A DNA stretch of 64,000 bases from Lucifuga dentata. Its lineage: Eukaryota; Chordata; Actinopteri; Ophidiiformes; Bythitidae. The position numbers were made by a program, and so were the translations under genes. Location of the stretch: NCBI GenBank assembly GCA_014773175.1, contig VXCM01001499.1:124001-188000 (forward strand), given 5' to 3'. Under the pieces are notes generated by a model. The model was not told where the DNA came from. It did no database searches and saw only the letters and a list, made by a program, of their open reading frames with translations. Below, piece by piece: positions 39,801 to 52,599 of this stretch; positions within the stretch are counted from its first letter, which is position 1; every line of letters starts with the position of its first letter.

Positions 39801-42800
39801 TCACACACTATTAAAAGAAATCTGCTAATGCAGGGAATGAAGTCCTTGGCTTCTGGAATGGAAAATGATGGCATTTCTGAATTCTGTCTCTCTAAAAAGA
39901 CCTTAGGCGTCTTGTGCAGGGTTTATGACCCTAAGATTAGTCACATTTTGGAGCTGGATGTACTGCCTTTGGCTATTTCTGCCAGAAACTGATTTTCATA
40001 TTGATGTGCAACGTTGAGCCCTCTCTAGTCCACATATTGGCTCATGCATCACCTGGACTCTCCAGCTGTCAAGCCTCACTGATAGCAAGTGAAGCAGACA
40101 ATTCCTCTGTTAATAAATAAACAAGTGAGTCACTGCTACTCCACGCAGCATTATATCCATAAGGCTTGCGGCTCGTGTCAACATTTCATTACCATTAACA
40201 TTGCATGATGCTCAATCATTATTTCCTGTCCTGATTTCCTTTCACACAGCATAATTATGATGTTATTATGTATTACATGTCCACATCAAGAACGATAATA
40301 AATAACATTAAATAACATTTTGAGGTACATTTACTTTCCTATTGGCTGCTGTATTGTGCACATAGTTTCAACATGCACTATTGTTTGTTTTTAAAAAAAA
40401 ATAGAAATTATAATACATTGTAATGCATTAACCCTACTTGTAATTTTCTAATTGTCATTATTTTTTATATAACCTTTGTGAAGACAAACTAACACTGGTA
40501 ATTTTGAAAGAAGGTCAAGAAACACAAAACATAATTTATATTTCTGCATGTTTTACTCTCATCAGGGACAAAAAGTGCAGTTAGAGAATTATATGGATCT
40601 GAGCTTTGCATGTATTACACAGTAGAACACTAAGGAGAGATTATCCGAGGCCAGATGTGTCTCTCTCTCCTGAAATAAAACATGCCATCCACCACGAAGC
40701 GGCTACATCCTGCTGCTGGTAAGCATAAAGCTGCAGGGTGTCAGCGGTCGGCTGTCTGGAGCATCACACCGGCTGTCTCTGAATATGCAAGATTTCAGGT
40801 TTAGGAAATGGTTGCCTTTTAATATTGTCAACATCTCATCCATCATACTTTAGACAAACATTTACTAAGTTGACTGATTGACAGTAATACAGCATTAGCC
40901 TCTGTTTGCTCAGAGGCAAATGTTGTGCCTGTTTATGCATTTCAGAGAAGGAAAAATATATGAGTGGGTTCAAATTTTCCTGTGAATAGACCTGTGAAGC
41001 TGCTGCTTCATAATGACAAATATGTTAAACAAGAAACAAGAGAGCACAACATGACTAAATCTTTTAAAACAAAATTGACATATCACTCTTCATCCCTAAT
41101 ATTGTAACAACCCCTTTTTCAGGATAATTGTCAGGGGAAAATATTCTTTGAGGAGGATCCCTAGGCAGTGACATCCAGTAGTTCATGAGCTATGACTCCA
41201 GAGCAAAGAAACCAGCATGCATCTCTCTGTACAGATTGCATTTTATTGAACCAGGGCTTGTCAGCGTTTTTGGTGAGCTGGTAAAATATAATTGTGTCAT
41301 CCTTTATAAAGCAGTGTTGGGGTGACAGCACCCACAGAAGCTTCATTACTCTGGTTTTTATTGGGGTGTGAAGAAGGGACATTCTCTCTGTGATGAATAA
41401 CGTCTCTCTCGCATGAAGTCAAGGTAAAACACACTCACAGCGATCGTGTGCTCCACTGGATGAACATGGATCATTTAAAATGAAATCAATTCAGCTGAAG
41501 AATTAGGGCTGGTAGCCATAATGGTTTTTATCTGATGTTCATCAATACCTGCATTGATTTGCAAGTTGGATCAACCCATGTGAGAACGGAAAGAAAAAGA
41601 AAATGCTACACACATATCTGATACTCACTGCAACAAATGTGGTAAGACTGACAACTGTGAATGCATCATAATTTTCTTTACAATACAAAATGCTAAGTGC
41701 AGCAAAACTTATTGTTTGGTTTGAATGTTTAATAATTTAAAAATCATAAACTATAAAACCTGGGAACTGGATCATAGTTGTTTCTAAAACAACGAGAGAA
41801 ATGCATGTGGTCATAACTTGGCTGTCTGCTGGTGGAACATGAAACATCAAGACTGAATAAAACTTTTAACCCTAAAACTATTTTTTTTTCTTAAAATTGA
41901 CTTTTAATTTCAGAAATAATCTTTGTAATTTTAAACCCAAAACTCCATGGCTGTAACATTCCATCAAATGGAAAATCATTTTATACACATTTCCCCCAAA
42001 TTCTGCCTGATATATATAGCTTCTTTAGAAACTTTGGGATCTTTGCTAAAATACAAATAATGTTTTGCTGGTCTGAGCAATGCGTAATGGTGACACACTC
42101 ATTTATAGGGGGGTTGAAGGATTGTTTCAAACAGCTTAGAATACACAAAGAATGAAATAAAATGCCTTAATTCAAATCTCAGAATAATCAAACACATACA
42201 CAGTCACACTGGTTGTGATTCTTTCTTGCTCCTCCTCATACTCTTATCTCGATTAGAAGTGAGCTGTGATTCTGTGAGGGTCCTAAATGAGATAACAAAT
42301 ACCCACATTCACCTGTAGTGTGATTTATCAAGTTAAATAACCATCTTTATTGTGTTTGGACTCTTGGCAGGGCCGTAAACATCTGTTTATATGGATGGAA
42401 AACATGCTGTTTGACAATTTAGCAGAACATTTCATTAGAATGGGTTTAGCTGGGAACACCAGCGAGGCTAAATAAAAAAAAAGGACCCGTGGATCCTGAT
42501 CAGAAGTTATTAAGGCAGAGGGCTCGCTCCAGGGACCCTCACTTTAAATAGCACTCCAAAGTTTCCAACTTAATTTCCTATTCACAATCAAGCTCATACC
42601 CACGAGACAGAGGATATTTAAGATCCAATGAATGAATGTGAGCCAGAAACAGCATTTAATAAAAGCAAAAGCCCAGATACACATTGATTAATGCACAGAA
42701 GAATAATAAAGCAAAGCAGGTCTGCAGGGAAATGTAAGGTCTTATTTTCTTTTGTCAGGATAGGGATTAAGTCCAAATATCCCTGCTGCTGGTATTAACT

Positions 42801-43600
42801 TCTGGTAAGATTGTTCTGTGTCATGTTCGGTTTTGAGTACCAGTCCTGTATCTGTGCTGCAGAAAAGACAGGCTGCATCCAAAGTAATAACAGCAGTAAA
42901 ACGCAGCTGATACCATCTGTAGGGTTTGATGAAGAGGAATTTTTAAGGGCCCGTGTCAATATGCCGAAGATGCTGATGAGGAATATTTTATGCCAGTATT
43001 CCATATTTTTAAAGGCAACTGTAAACCAAATTGTAACCCCACCACCAAAATATGAAAGTTTGTTTGACTGAAAGATTAACTTCAGGAAGTAACTGAGTCT
43101 CTTATTAATGTTTTCTAATGCTGTTAATTTTTTTTTCATCATAACTGTAGCAGCATGTAAACCTCTTGGATGACATATGTGAATATACCTTTGCAAATTA
43201 TACATTTAAAAACATTGGTTGGGCTTATAATTTCATTATTTTAACACCACAAAACTACAGAACCTGAAATTCTCCTTTGAATCCAAGACTAATGAAACCC
43301 TTTGAGGTCAGCTGATGGATGCCATGTATGCTGTGAAAAACTCTGATACTTTGGGCTGTGAAACGAATAATTACTTCACAAAGACATCCATGAACATGAA
43401 CAGGTGTGCAAAGGAAATAAAAACAGTATTAGGTGGAGAATGGAGAGAAAGGAGAATATTGGCATTTGCTCAACAATAAATCAGTCTAATTTTGGTCATT
43501 GGTGGAAAAAAAGAATTGAAATTGTAAAAGGAGTCTTGATTTTTTTTTTTTTTTAATTTGCAACACTAAATGACAAACACAAGCACAAACTCAGTTACAC
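36846..43600. other. Gene-poor intergenic DNA
   Basis: No gene was identified, apart from assembly joins at 37447 and 38801. Complex, balanced stretches near 38.15-38.5 kb and 42.8-43.1 kb have open frames on one or both strands, but none shows family motifs or splice context. They may be conserved non-coding DNA. Confidence 0.45.
37381..37513. repeat. 66-bp direct repeat around N: assembly overlap artefact
   Basis: 37381-37446 and 37448-37513 are identical, with N at 37447. The sequence is unique and not low-complexity, so this join most clearly shows a failure to merge contigs. Confidence 0.9.
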
Positions 43601-43637
43601 TTAGCACTATGAGTGTACAGTAGCAGTACACTTTTAC

Positions 43638-43679
43638 TATATAAATTACACTCAGCACAAACTGAGTGTAATTTATATA
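43638..43679. repeat. Perfect 18-bp inverted repeat, 6-nt loop
   Basis: The left arm TATATAAATTACACTCAG (43638-43655), the spacer CACAAA, and the exact reverse-complement arm (43662-43679) form a perfect hairpin. A second small inverted repeat, AGTGTAC with GTACACT (43612-43618 and 43626-43632), lies just upstream. Function unknown; it may be a relic of a DNA transposon. Confidence 0.85.
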
Positions 43680-46600
43680 TTTACAGCAAATAAGCAAACA
43701 TCATCTGAAAAGAGCACATCTCAAAGTCAGGATCAAGTTCTTTCTCAAAATTGTTATCACCTTTTTTCAAGCACAAATAAATGTCTTCTGAAGTGCACAT
43801 TTTTTGTTTCAACTTTTCCTTTTCCTCTCCCTGAAGAAAAACAAAAGGCTTAAACTATAGAACATATGATTTATGAATCACCACAATGAGCTATGCTATC
43901 TGTAATTGGTCAAGATATGAACAGATGGGTCAATTAATGAAATTTTTTGACCTGGTTCCTATTCCAAAACCACCGGTTTAAAATGTGAAAATGCTGCATA
44001 AATAGGTGTAACATAAAAATGCATGTACTACATCACAGCTTTTCTGTAGCTGTTCTTCACACACGCACACACACACACACACACACACAGAAGAATGGGT
44101 CTGAACATCTGTCTATAAGGCTTGAGTTCACTAGGAGACAGACATTATTTGGAGTTAATCATCTTGGATTGATTTAAGCCTGCAAGTCTTAAGACTTTCT
44201 CTGCAGCACAGAGAGGGAAAAGACAGAATCCAAGCAATCCACCGTGTTTGTTGGTGATTTAATTGATGTTTTTTAACAAGACAGAATCAAAAAAAGAAAA
44301 AAGAAATGCTAGGAATCGTCAATCAAATAGCCATTCTGCTGGACCCAGACCTGCTGAGGACAGCTGCTATATAACTGCAGCTGCTAAACAGGACTAATTC
44401 TCCAGAATGAAATACGCCACAGAGGCCAGCCATTTACAGAACTACTATCAGAGCTATATTTCAAGACTCGGCCACAGCCTCTGCCCATTAAAGTGTGTGT
44501 GATGTATTTTAGGGCCAGTTTATGTCCTGCTCCAGTGTCAGAGAGGTCTATACACTGACATGATGGCTGATAGAAAATGCCTCTGGCCTGTTACTGGTTC
44601 TCCATAAGGGAGGACCAGGAAAAGGGGCTCTAAAGACAGACATCTGAAGAGTCAGTTTGGCCATTTTAAAATTTACCAAAACACCATCACCTGTAAAAAA
44701 TAAAGGGGGTTCAGCCTATGAGATCATAAATGTGCAGGAATGGCACATTTAACTTATTCTCACAACATACGATGGGTGTTAAATATCAGTTATTTTAAAT
44801 TACATTACTTTTGTAAACTGTTTTGAACTTATATATACAAAAATTAATGTGTAAGAATTTCACAAAATGATGGAGGCAGCAGGCGTTGGTGATACTATAG
44901 ATTTAGTTAGTTTTGTCATTAAATGTTTCAGTTTTGTGAAGTCAATTATTTTGTTAAGGTAGATACTTTAAGATTTAGAGGATCCACTTTGTGCTATCAT
45001 ATGTGTTATTATACAGATGATAAAAAAATCACTAGTTTTTGTAAAAGTCTGGGATTTTCACGACAATAACTAGACAGTCTGCAAAGAGATTCACAGTCTG
45101 CTACTCTTAGAAAGCAATAAATCTAAAACACCGTTTAGAAATACAGACACAGAATGTACAGCTCATACAACATGGGCCGGATTATTGTTTTTGAAGAATG
45201 AAGTGTGATCAGTCAAGACAAAGTAATAACAGGATTCACACTTTATTATGTTACTAAAAATGAATGAAGATGCACTGGTGACCAACTTAAAGCCAGAGGA
45301 TGACGTTCAGCTGTGATAGCTGGCCAGGTGCACCAAACAAATGAAAAATTATTTGTTTTATAGTATTATGTTGTACAATATTAAGTTGGTACGAGAAGCA
45401 AAAATGTACGTTACAGACTCCAGGGAGACTGACTGCCTTCAGTTAATAAACAGGCGACAAGGTAGTAAATAAAAACAATTTCCAGGTAATAATATAAATT
45501 TCCAGGTAATAATATAAAAATATCCAGCTGTTTAACACTTTTAATGTAATCAATCTCCCAGAAAACAAGATGATCAGTGAACATGTCATCATATTTTTCT
45601 AGTGTAAAATTTCTTTAGCGATAAGACTCCAACTGGCATTTGAAGTAAATAGTTCTTGAAGAGCATTAGCGGCAAACAGTGTCTTGAGGTTGATTATCTC
45701 AGTGACAAATGTTCTGTCACTCCATGGTATGAGAGGGCCCAGCGAGGACCCCCAGTAATGGAGCCTGAGCAGGTGCTAAAAGCCCACTGACATCAGGGGG
45801 GAGTGCACTGACAAGAATTTTTGATGAATTTCAATTACGGATCTATTAAAGCTAATGAGGTAAATGAGCAGCCAGAATACATTTGCTAGATAGCTTGAGA
45901 CAAGACCTTCCTCAGCAGTTTGACGTGATTTGGGTGTTTGTGCCAATGTTGGAGATGTGAATCCGAAAGCGCAGAAGTCACACAACAATTGTTAAATGAT
46001 ACTGTTTTTAGGTTCCACTAGCTTTGTCAGACAATTTAAATTTACTATTTTTTGGTTACATTTAATAAAATCAGTGCTTTAAAGGTGGGGTTTAAATGTA
46101 AAGCTAGTGCGCCATCTTCTGGGGAATTAATAGCGGAAGCAGATGCAGACTTTTTTTTTTTTTTTTTTTNTTTTTTTTTTTTTTTTTATTCTCAGATATG
46201 TACCACCATCTGCTGGCTGCAGGGTGAATAGCATCATAGGAGGTGCAAGAAGTATGTTCTCCAATAATATTGAACATATTCTTACGCCATAAATGTTGTC
46301 ATATACGTATTAGCACCATTAGCATCAAATTAGTATTATCTTTAAATTGCGCTCAATTTCCAGTTGTCCTTTAAATTTGATTACCGTTTCATCATTACAA
46401 ATATGAAAATGTGCAAGTGATGGAGTTTTGGCCAGACAAGAAGGTTAAAGTGCAAGCCTCTCAGATATACCATTAAAGGATCATATGTGTGGTTTTGCAT
46501 GTTTGAGCCCAACAAATACAGCCTGCATACACAATAAATTACTGCCAACCTTTTACCAAAACATACTACTGGAATGGCAAATTTTTTTGTTTTTCCCCCT

Positions 46601-47160
46601 ATCTTCCAGACTGCCATTGGTTTCAGTTCATTCTCCCGTATGCTATAAAAAAAAATCAATTTGTAGAGGCCATCTTATCTGAAGTCAAATATTTTCAATG
46701 CTTCAAGCCAAGCAGCAGCAGTTACTGTATAGCTTATATATAGTTTGATTGTACAAGAACAGGTTTGAGGTGCCTGGGCCTATTAAAGGGGACAGCATAG
46801 TTTCTCAAGGTAGCTGATAAGCAGAGCTAATATGAGATTGTTCATATTGTATTGTATCGTCTGCCCCTTCCCAATCCAAAACCATGTAACCATTAGTTTA
46901 GGCATTGTGTTTTGTAATAGTACATGCCGTGGAGCTGTGTTTAGTGTCAGACTTTAGGTTAGGTTTAGGTACCAGAAATGCTCCAAGCTTATAATAATTG
47001 AGGTTCAACGAAAGATTATGGACATGGCAACTAATGTATCATGACAGTATGGCTGCAACTCAAAACTGTCTGTTCATAAACTAGTAATAGTAACTGATAA
47101 ATATATTCCAGATACAGTTTAGTCAGATATGAGGAGTTTATGGCATAAAAACAAATCACC
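43680..47160. other. Intergenic DNA upstream of the hnmt array
   Basis: Holds a CA repeat (about 44062-44089), a complex enhancer-like stretch near 44.15-44.65 kb, a roughly 20-bp tandem pair near 45480-45520 sharing TTTCCAGGTAATAATATAAA, a poly-T join at 46170 and the dispersed repeat at 46475-46640. No gene was identified. Confidence 0.45.
46475..46640 (-). repeat. Third copy of the 4733-5130 dispersed repeat
   Basis: The reverse complement of this segment matches 4975-5130. It shares a run containing ACTGAAACCAATGGCAGTCT, then GGAAG, the AAAAAC/poly-A stretch, a CAGTAGTATG-like block and the AACATGCAAAA end. Having the two loci 41 kb apart shows this is a dispersed family. Confidence 0.6.
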
Positions 47161-47190
47161 AAATCATACCTGATTTTTTTTTTTTTTTTT

Positions 47191-47196
47191 TTTATT
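47191..47196 (-). terminator. Candidate poly(A) signal of hnmt copy A
   Basis: AATAAA on the minus strand, 209 bp beyond the copy A stop codon and at the edge of a poly-T/A tract. No other canonical hexamer was seen closer to the stop. Confidence 0.45.
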
Positions 47197-47404
47197 GTTT
47201 GTATTTCCCATTTTGTTGAACATACAAAATAATTGATTTGTTGAAGAAATATAGCCTAAAGATACAGAAAAACTACTGCACATGGCACACCTATCCATAG
47301 AACTGGTAAATTTACTTTAATCAGACAGCAATGTAAAATAGCATGCAAGAAGAGAAATGAAAATCCTCCCCCCCCACCCCACCCCAAAAAATCACATCAC
47401 ATAT

Positions 47405-48798
47405 TCAAGCATCAATAAGTATGCAGCACATGTCATTCGTAAATGTTACCTTGCCATCCTTTTCAGTGCTGCACTTGTTCCTGAGAAGGTCTAAGATGGC
47501 TGCTCTGAGCTCTGGGGTGAGAGACCGATGGAAGTTTTCTTGATCTGTCATGAAATCCAGCAGAAATTCTCCCATCTCATTGCCCTCTGTGAAACAATCA
47601 GTGATGTCAAAGCTGTTGGAAATCATGTACTCCTTGTACTTCAGACCCAGATTCTTCATGTGGGATATTATTTCTTCTCCAGTGAGAGCCCTGTTGTGTT
47701 TGCTGTTGAGAACTTTCTTGTAAGTTTTCCACAGATTGCTGCATTCACCACTGCCTGGATTAAAGACAGAAGAAGAAGAGTCAGATAAACTTAAAGACTA
47801 GAAAAGAAATTGTGGTCATTGTGATCTCGTAGCACTAGTTTAATTATCACCAAAAATTTTGGCATCTTCGATCACCCTTCATACGACAATTTAACTTGTG
47901 TGACGCAAATAGGATTTTTTAAAAATATAGCAGTTCACAGTAACAGCAGTTGATGAAAAGTTGGTGCTGCTGTTGCCAGTTAGTGTTGTCTTTATGATAG
48001 TTTTAATTGATGGAGGAAAAACAAAAGGATACTCATTTTACCTTTTAAAGACTATACCTTTAATTTTTCATGCTTGAGCCCAAGAATATGCTATGTTACT
48101 AAAAAACCATTTTCCAAAACATAAAACCATATTTTAGTTTTTGCGTTATTTAGGTAAAAACCCTAATAATCAAATGTTCGGGTGACACATCCACCTTAAA
48201 ATTCAGGGTTTGACCTTCTGACACTTGTGCATGAATGAGTAAAAGGAACGGCTACATTAATGAGTGTTGTCATCAAGTCCCAAAACTGCTCCAAAGTAGG
48301 TCCAAAACGATTAGGCGTTGTAATAAATTGGCAGCAGTAACTAAACAAACACTCACAAATCGAGGTGACTTCCGAACGTTCCAGAACACTCGTCTCCACC
48401 TACGCCTTAATGGCAAAAAGCCAAGGAAATAAAAATCTCCTCCATATCTGCAACACAGGGATGGTAAATAGATCCCACATCAAGCCCACTTGAGTATCGC
48501 AGCCAATCACAAGATCACACAGCCGCACTTCCTTGTGACGCCATACACCCTGTGTGCCATGCCATCCTCAGTGCCCAACACAAAAATTAATAAATAGTCC
48601 TACATAACAGAACAAAATCACTTTCTATTCACGTGCATTTTGTATGATCATCAGCTTGCCATTCTTTTTCAAAAGGCTATGGAAGAACTTGATGGTTTCA
48701 GCGGTGTCATTCACATAATAAAGCATCTGTGAAGCAGCAGATAAGTGTGCAAACTTTAATTTGACCTTTTCAATTAAAACTTGCAAGCAAGCAAGCAA

Positions 48799-48834
<36 letters not shown>

Positions 48835-50779
48835 GTATGACAGAAAACAGCAAACAGACTGAACCTGGCACGAATTTGTCACAGGGCTAACAAAGGCATT
48901 CATATAACCATAAATTATTTGGTCCACTTCATTTGCAGACCATGTGGATAAAGTACTTTACATTTTGGCTCATAACTCTTGAACTGTGAGGCAAAGAACC
49001 AAAATTGTTTTTTCCTGCATTCTGTGGTTCAAGACAAATTTATTCATACATGATGCACCCTTTTTGCTGAACACATTTTCCATCATTTAGAATATATTTT
49101 TATTTTTTATTTATTTATTTATTTTTTGTCAGCTGACACCTATAAACTTAAACCAATCATCAAAGAATTTTCAACTTTAAGTTGCCAAGTTTGTTTCCAT
49201 TAACAGTGATAACTCTTGAATCTAGTCTTTGACCACATTTGTTTGATGCATGCATTTATACTCCGAACGATTTTGCAAAATGTGATGAGATTATTGTGCA
49301 GCCTTGGTGAAACTATGCACTCTCTTTGTGCGTTGTTTCTAAAATATCACAAATAATACCTGGATCATGTGTATGAAGTCAAATTTTTTCATGTCTCCCT
49401 TTTCTTTGACTTGCTTCTCATAGTTTTCACTCCTCACATTATACCAAACGAATGGAATCTTCTGGAGGTTGGCAGTTTTTGTTACCAATACTACAAGGAA
49501 GACATGAAAGAATGACAAGAAAGAGGAAAGCATTTCCTTACACACAGGACACATCTCAACATTTTATATTTCTGACAACAAAAAAATTCTCTATTCTTTC
49601 TCTTCCTTCACCTGGGTTGTATATTTCATCAACCTTCCAAGCTGGTGGAATATAGCAGAAGAGGAAGGCTCTCAACAAAAACCACAAGGAAGATCATGTC
49701 ATAAATTCATTAAACATGCTAATGAGTACCTTCTGTGACCCAAGATAATAATAGCACCAGTCACGGACAGACTTTGGAATATTTGGTCTACATTCAATTA
49801 TGTTAAACCCTATCCATTGTTTACCTTTAAACCAGACATGTCTATGAAGGTTCTCAGTCATACAGGTCATTGGATATCTATCAGTAATAATTCAAGACAA
49901 CTGGATTTGTTTAGTCTTCAAGATGGTTTGGCACTCATCCAAGTAGCTTCTTCAGTTGTTAGTGTTGGTGTTATTTTTTTAAATGTTCAATTGGCAGCAT
50001 TTTCTTCAGATTTTATATCACAGCAGACCACATGCCAATCTTATTTTTGGTTGAATATGCTTAATTTAACCAATCCAACACAGAGCCCCATGGAAGAAAA
50101 TGTATGTCTCCGCCAGCAAATATTGTCCTCAGAGAAAACGTGACATTTATCAGAGAACTTAAAATGACCATGCCTTCAACATTACCGCCATCTTCTTCTC
50201 TGTGAACAAACTAGTTAAGGCAGTAAAAGGTATAGGAAGACCTAAGAGTAAAACCTTCTAATATTTAGCTAGTAAACTACTTATCTAGATAAACAGAAAC
50301 TTATGTCCAATCCCATCATTCACTGCCAAAGTAGAAAGTAATATAGACTGTGGTTGGTATCTCATGCCCAACCAATAGACTTCTTTTATTTTTAAGTGAC
50401 AAGAAGATTTTTCCTTGTTCTTAGAACAGGACTTCAAATTCACTTTATTGGTCATGGTACCTTGAAATTGTCCTATGAGCTTGATGCTGGGTTCCACAAT
50501 GTCAGCAGCGATGGAGACAGTAGGAAATGTAGACTGCAGGAGAGTGAGCATCTGGACATCCATCTCCCCTGAATAAACCAAGAAAATAATGTTGCTGTGT
50601 TGTTAAAAGCACATGACCCCAAAATCAATTCAAAAGTTTTCATTCACTGTTATATTTCATTTGAATATTTGTAACATTTCTGTCATTATCCCAAGTAATT
50701 GCTTATTTAACTACAACAGTCTACATTTTCTGAAGAAAATGTAAGGTGTGCTTGCCCCTTGCTGGGACTCCCTGTACTG

Positions 50780-50833
<54 letters not shown>

Positions 50834-52210
50834 ACATGTGCATGCACACCCATGTGCATGTGTCTCCTAGGTTTGGTTACTGTACCTCCCACAGTTTGTA
50901 AGATTCAGACATTTAAACAGAATGTGTCTCCTCACTTTGATCGCACACAGCTAATTGATGTGATGTTTGTTTAAGAGTGGGGGTGGGGGTGTCGGAATGT
51001 CTGAGCTCCCATGCACTTTCAAAGGGAAGAACTCATGTTGTTTTTTTCAAAAAACAACTGTGGCTGTTAGAGCACCCCTCATCAGGTCAACCGATGACTG
51101 ATTTGGGTGTCAGTTGAGCTAAAAATGTAGGATAAGTTATGAAAAAACTGTTTTGGAAAAAAATTCAAAATGGCGGAAAATCTATCCAGACTTACCAAAG
51201 ACAGTTTAGACCCTTTTTGCACTGTGTTTTAGTTCAGGCTTATTAACAATGAGATACTACATGAAAATTATATTTTTATTATGTAGAAAAAAGCATTCCA
51301 GGGTGTTGCAGTGCTGCTGTAGTGGTCTGTTGGCTAAACTATCTGCAGAGGAAATACTGAACATGATGAAATTGTCCAACAAATCACTTCCCTCTGAAAT
51401 TCATTTAAACTCATTTCTGCCTGATGATGCACAAACAGTATTTCATACTCCGGCCCCTGTGGATTTTCCCTTTTGCAAATTAAATTAAGAGAAGAGAAGT
51501 AAATACATTGCTACAACAGCATATAATAGGCAAAACATTTTATGTGTTTCATCAGTTACCACCTATTTGATTACTTACCTCCACCACTTCCAACACCGAG
51601 AACATCCACTTTGCTTTTCCCTTCGCCAATTTTGCATCAACACAAAACAAAAAGAAATGAGGCGATTTTAATAGGTAACGTTTGAAACTATACTTGCTGT
51701 TTATGAGATAATATAGTGTATTTCAAAAGATTTTGTTGGATTAGCCAGAATTTAGGGTTTTTATATAACAAATTCTCTGAAATGCTGAAGAGTTAATAAC
51801 AATAAATGAGATGTGTACTCCCAAAAGCATATACAGTAATAACCAAAATATACTGTATCTGCAGGAGGTGGATTGGGTTATTGATCAATACTGATCCAAT
51901 GTCTTCTTTATTTTCAAAATCTGAAAGTGTTAGTTGACACCTTCAGCCAATGAGCTGATATTACATCTTCAGTTCAACTGAGACTGGGTAAGTTGTAAAA
52001 GACTCAAAACTCCCTGAAATGAAACAAATTCCTTCAAAAGGCAAACAGCTCCCATACCCATTTTTAACTGTATCTTTTAAATTCCTCTGGCAGGATTTTC
52101 TCCAAATCCTGAAGAATAATCTCCTGCTGCCTTGACTGTTTCAGGTAATGCTGAAAACTTCGGACGTGATGACCTGCATAACATTGTTTCTGCTTTGCCT
52201 CTGCAGCCAT
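47405..52210 (-). CDS. hnmt: Histamine N-methyltransferase-like gene, copy A; intron 1 splice sites altered
   Basis: HNMT methylates the imidazole of histamine using S-adenosylmethionine in the cytosol. Exons in transcript order, aligned to human HNMT and copy B: 52210-52074, 51631-51579, 50568-50461, 49490-49360, 48726-48633, 47754-47405. They total 873 bp, 291 codons with stop, with no internal stop or frameshift; human HNMT has 292 residues. The SAM-binding glycine motif is VLGVGSGGGEMD, formed across exons 2-3. The conserved DFIHMIQ segment (exon 4) and a C-terminal FTND asparagine matching the human histamine-contact Asn are present; the human Glu28 position is Gln. Introns 2-5 have GT-AG ends. 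Intron 1 does not: its donor reads ATACAG (52073 down) and its acceptor ends in AA (51633-51632), where copy B has GT and AG. Reading through gives a stop shortly after exon 1. It may be a silenced gene or be spliced in a non-standard way. Confidence 0.85.
47840..48600. mobile_element. Probable insertion in intron 5 of hnmt copy A
   Basis: Intron 5 is 878 bp in copy A but 141 bp in copy B. The extra 0.7 kb begins near a segment with CATGCTTGAGCCCA, resembling the dispersed repeat at 46475, and continues with more GC-balanced unique sequence. The boundaries are approximate and the element is unidentified. Confidence 0.35.
48800..48829. repeat. CA microsatellite in hnmt copy A intron 4
   Basis: An uninterrupted AC dinucleotide run about 75 bp upstream of the exon 5 acceptor on the minus strand. 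Confidence 0.9.
50780..50830. repeat. TG microsatellite in hnmt copy A intron 2
   Basis: A long TG run followed by GCGCGTGTG, capable of Z-DNA. It lies about 210 bp upstream of exon 3 on the minus strand. Confidence 0.9.
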
Positions 52211-52239
52211 GACCGACACCTGTAAACCATTAAACATGA

Positions 52240-52265
52240 TAATAATAATAATAATAATAATAATG

Positions 52266-52297
<32 letters not shown>

Positions 52298-52440
52298 TTT
52301 ATTTATATAGCACCTTTCAAAACAGAGTTACAATGTGCTTAACAATATAAATGAGTTTAACACACAATAATAATAATAATAATAATAATAATACAGTTAC
52401 AAGGTGCTAACAACACAGACAATAGTGCACAAGACAAATG
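52240..52440. repeat. TAA microsatellites flanking a common fish repeat core
   Basis: Two TAA arrays (about 52240-52297 and 52364-52393) flank a core with CTTTATTTATATAGCACCTT and an AATGTGCTTAAC box. This is a widely dispersed teleost sequence of the TATATAGCxCTTT type, here just 5' of hnmt copy A. Confidence 0.6.
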
Positions 52441-52451
52441 ACAATTACAAT

Positions 52452-52578
52452 ACAAAACATAATAATAAAGGATGAAAATAGTAAGTTTTTGTTTTGTTTT
52501 GTTTTTTTTTTGTCNACAAAACATAATAATAAAGGATGAAAATAGTAAGTTTTTGTTTTGTTTTGTTTTTTTTTTGTC
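52452..52578. repeat. 63-bp direct repeat around N: assembly overlap artefact
   Basis: 52452-52514 and 52516-52578 are identical around N at 52515. One copy should be removed. Confidence 0.88.
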
Positions 52579-52599
52579 TGATACAGGAGCTGAAACTTT

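Noticed and set aside
42795..43205. Overlapping open frames on both strands
   Set aside because: Neither shows recognisable motifs, splice context or protein-like composition. The stretch may be conserved non-coding DNA, but a gene is not supported.
48801..48829. CRISPR-like or other spaced repeat arrays among the dinucleotide tracts
   Set aside because: All periodic tracts in the window are simple microsatellites without spacers, and the sequence is a vertebrate nuclear genome.
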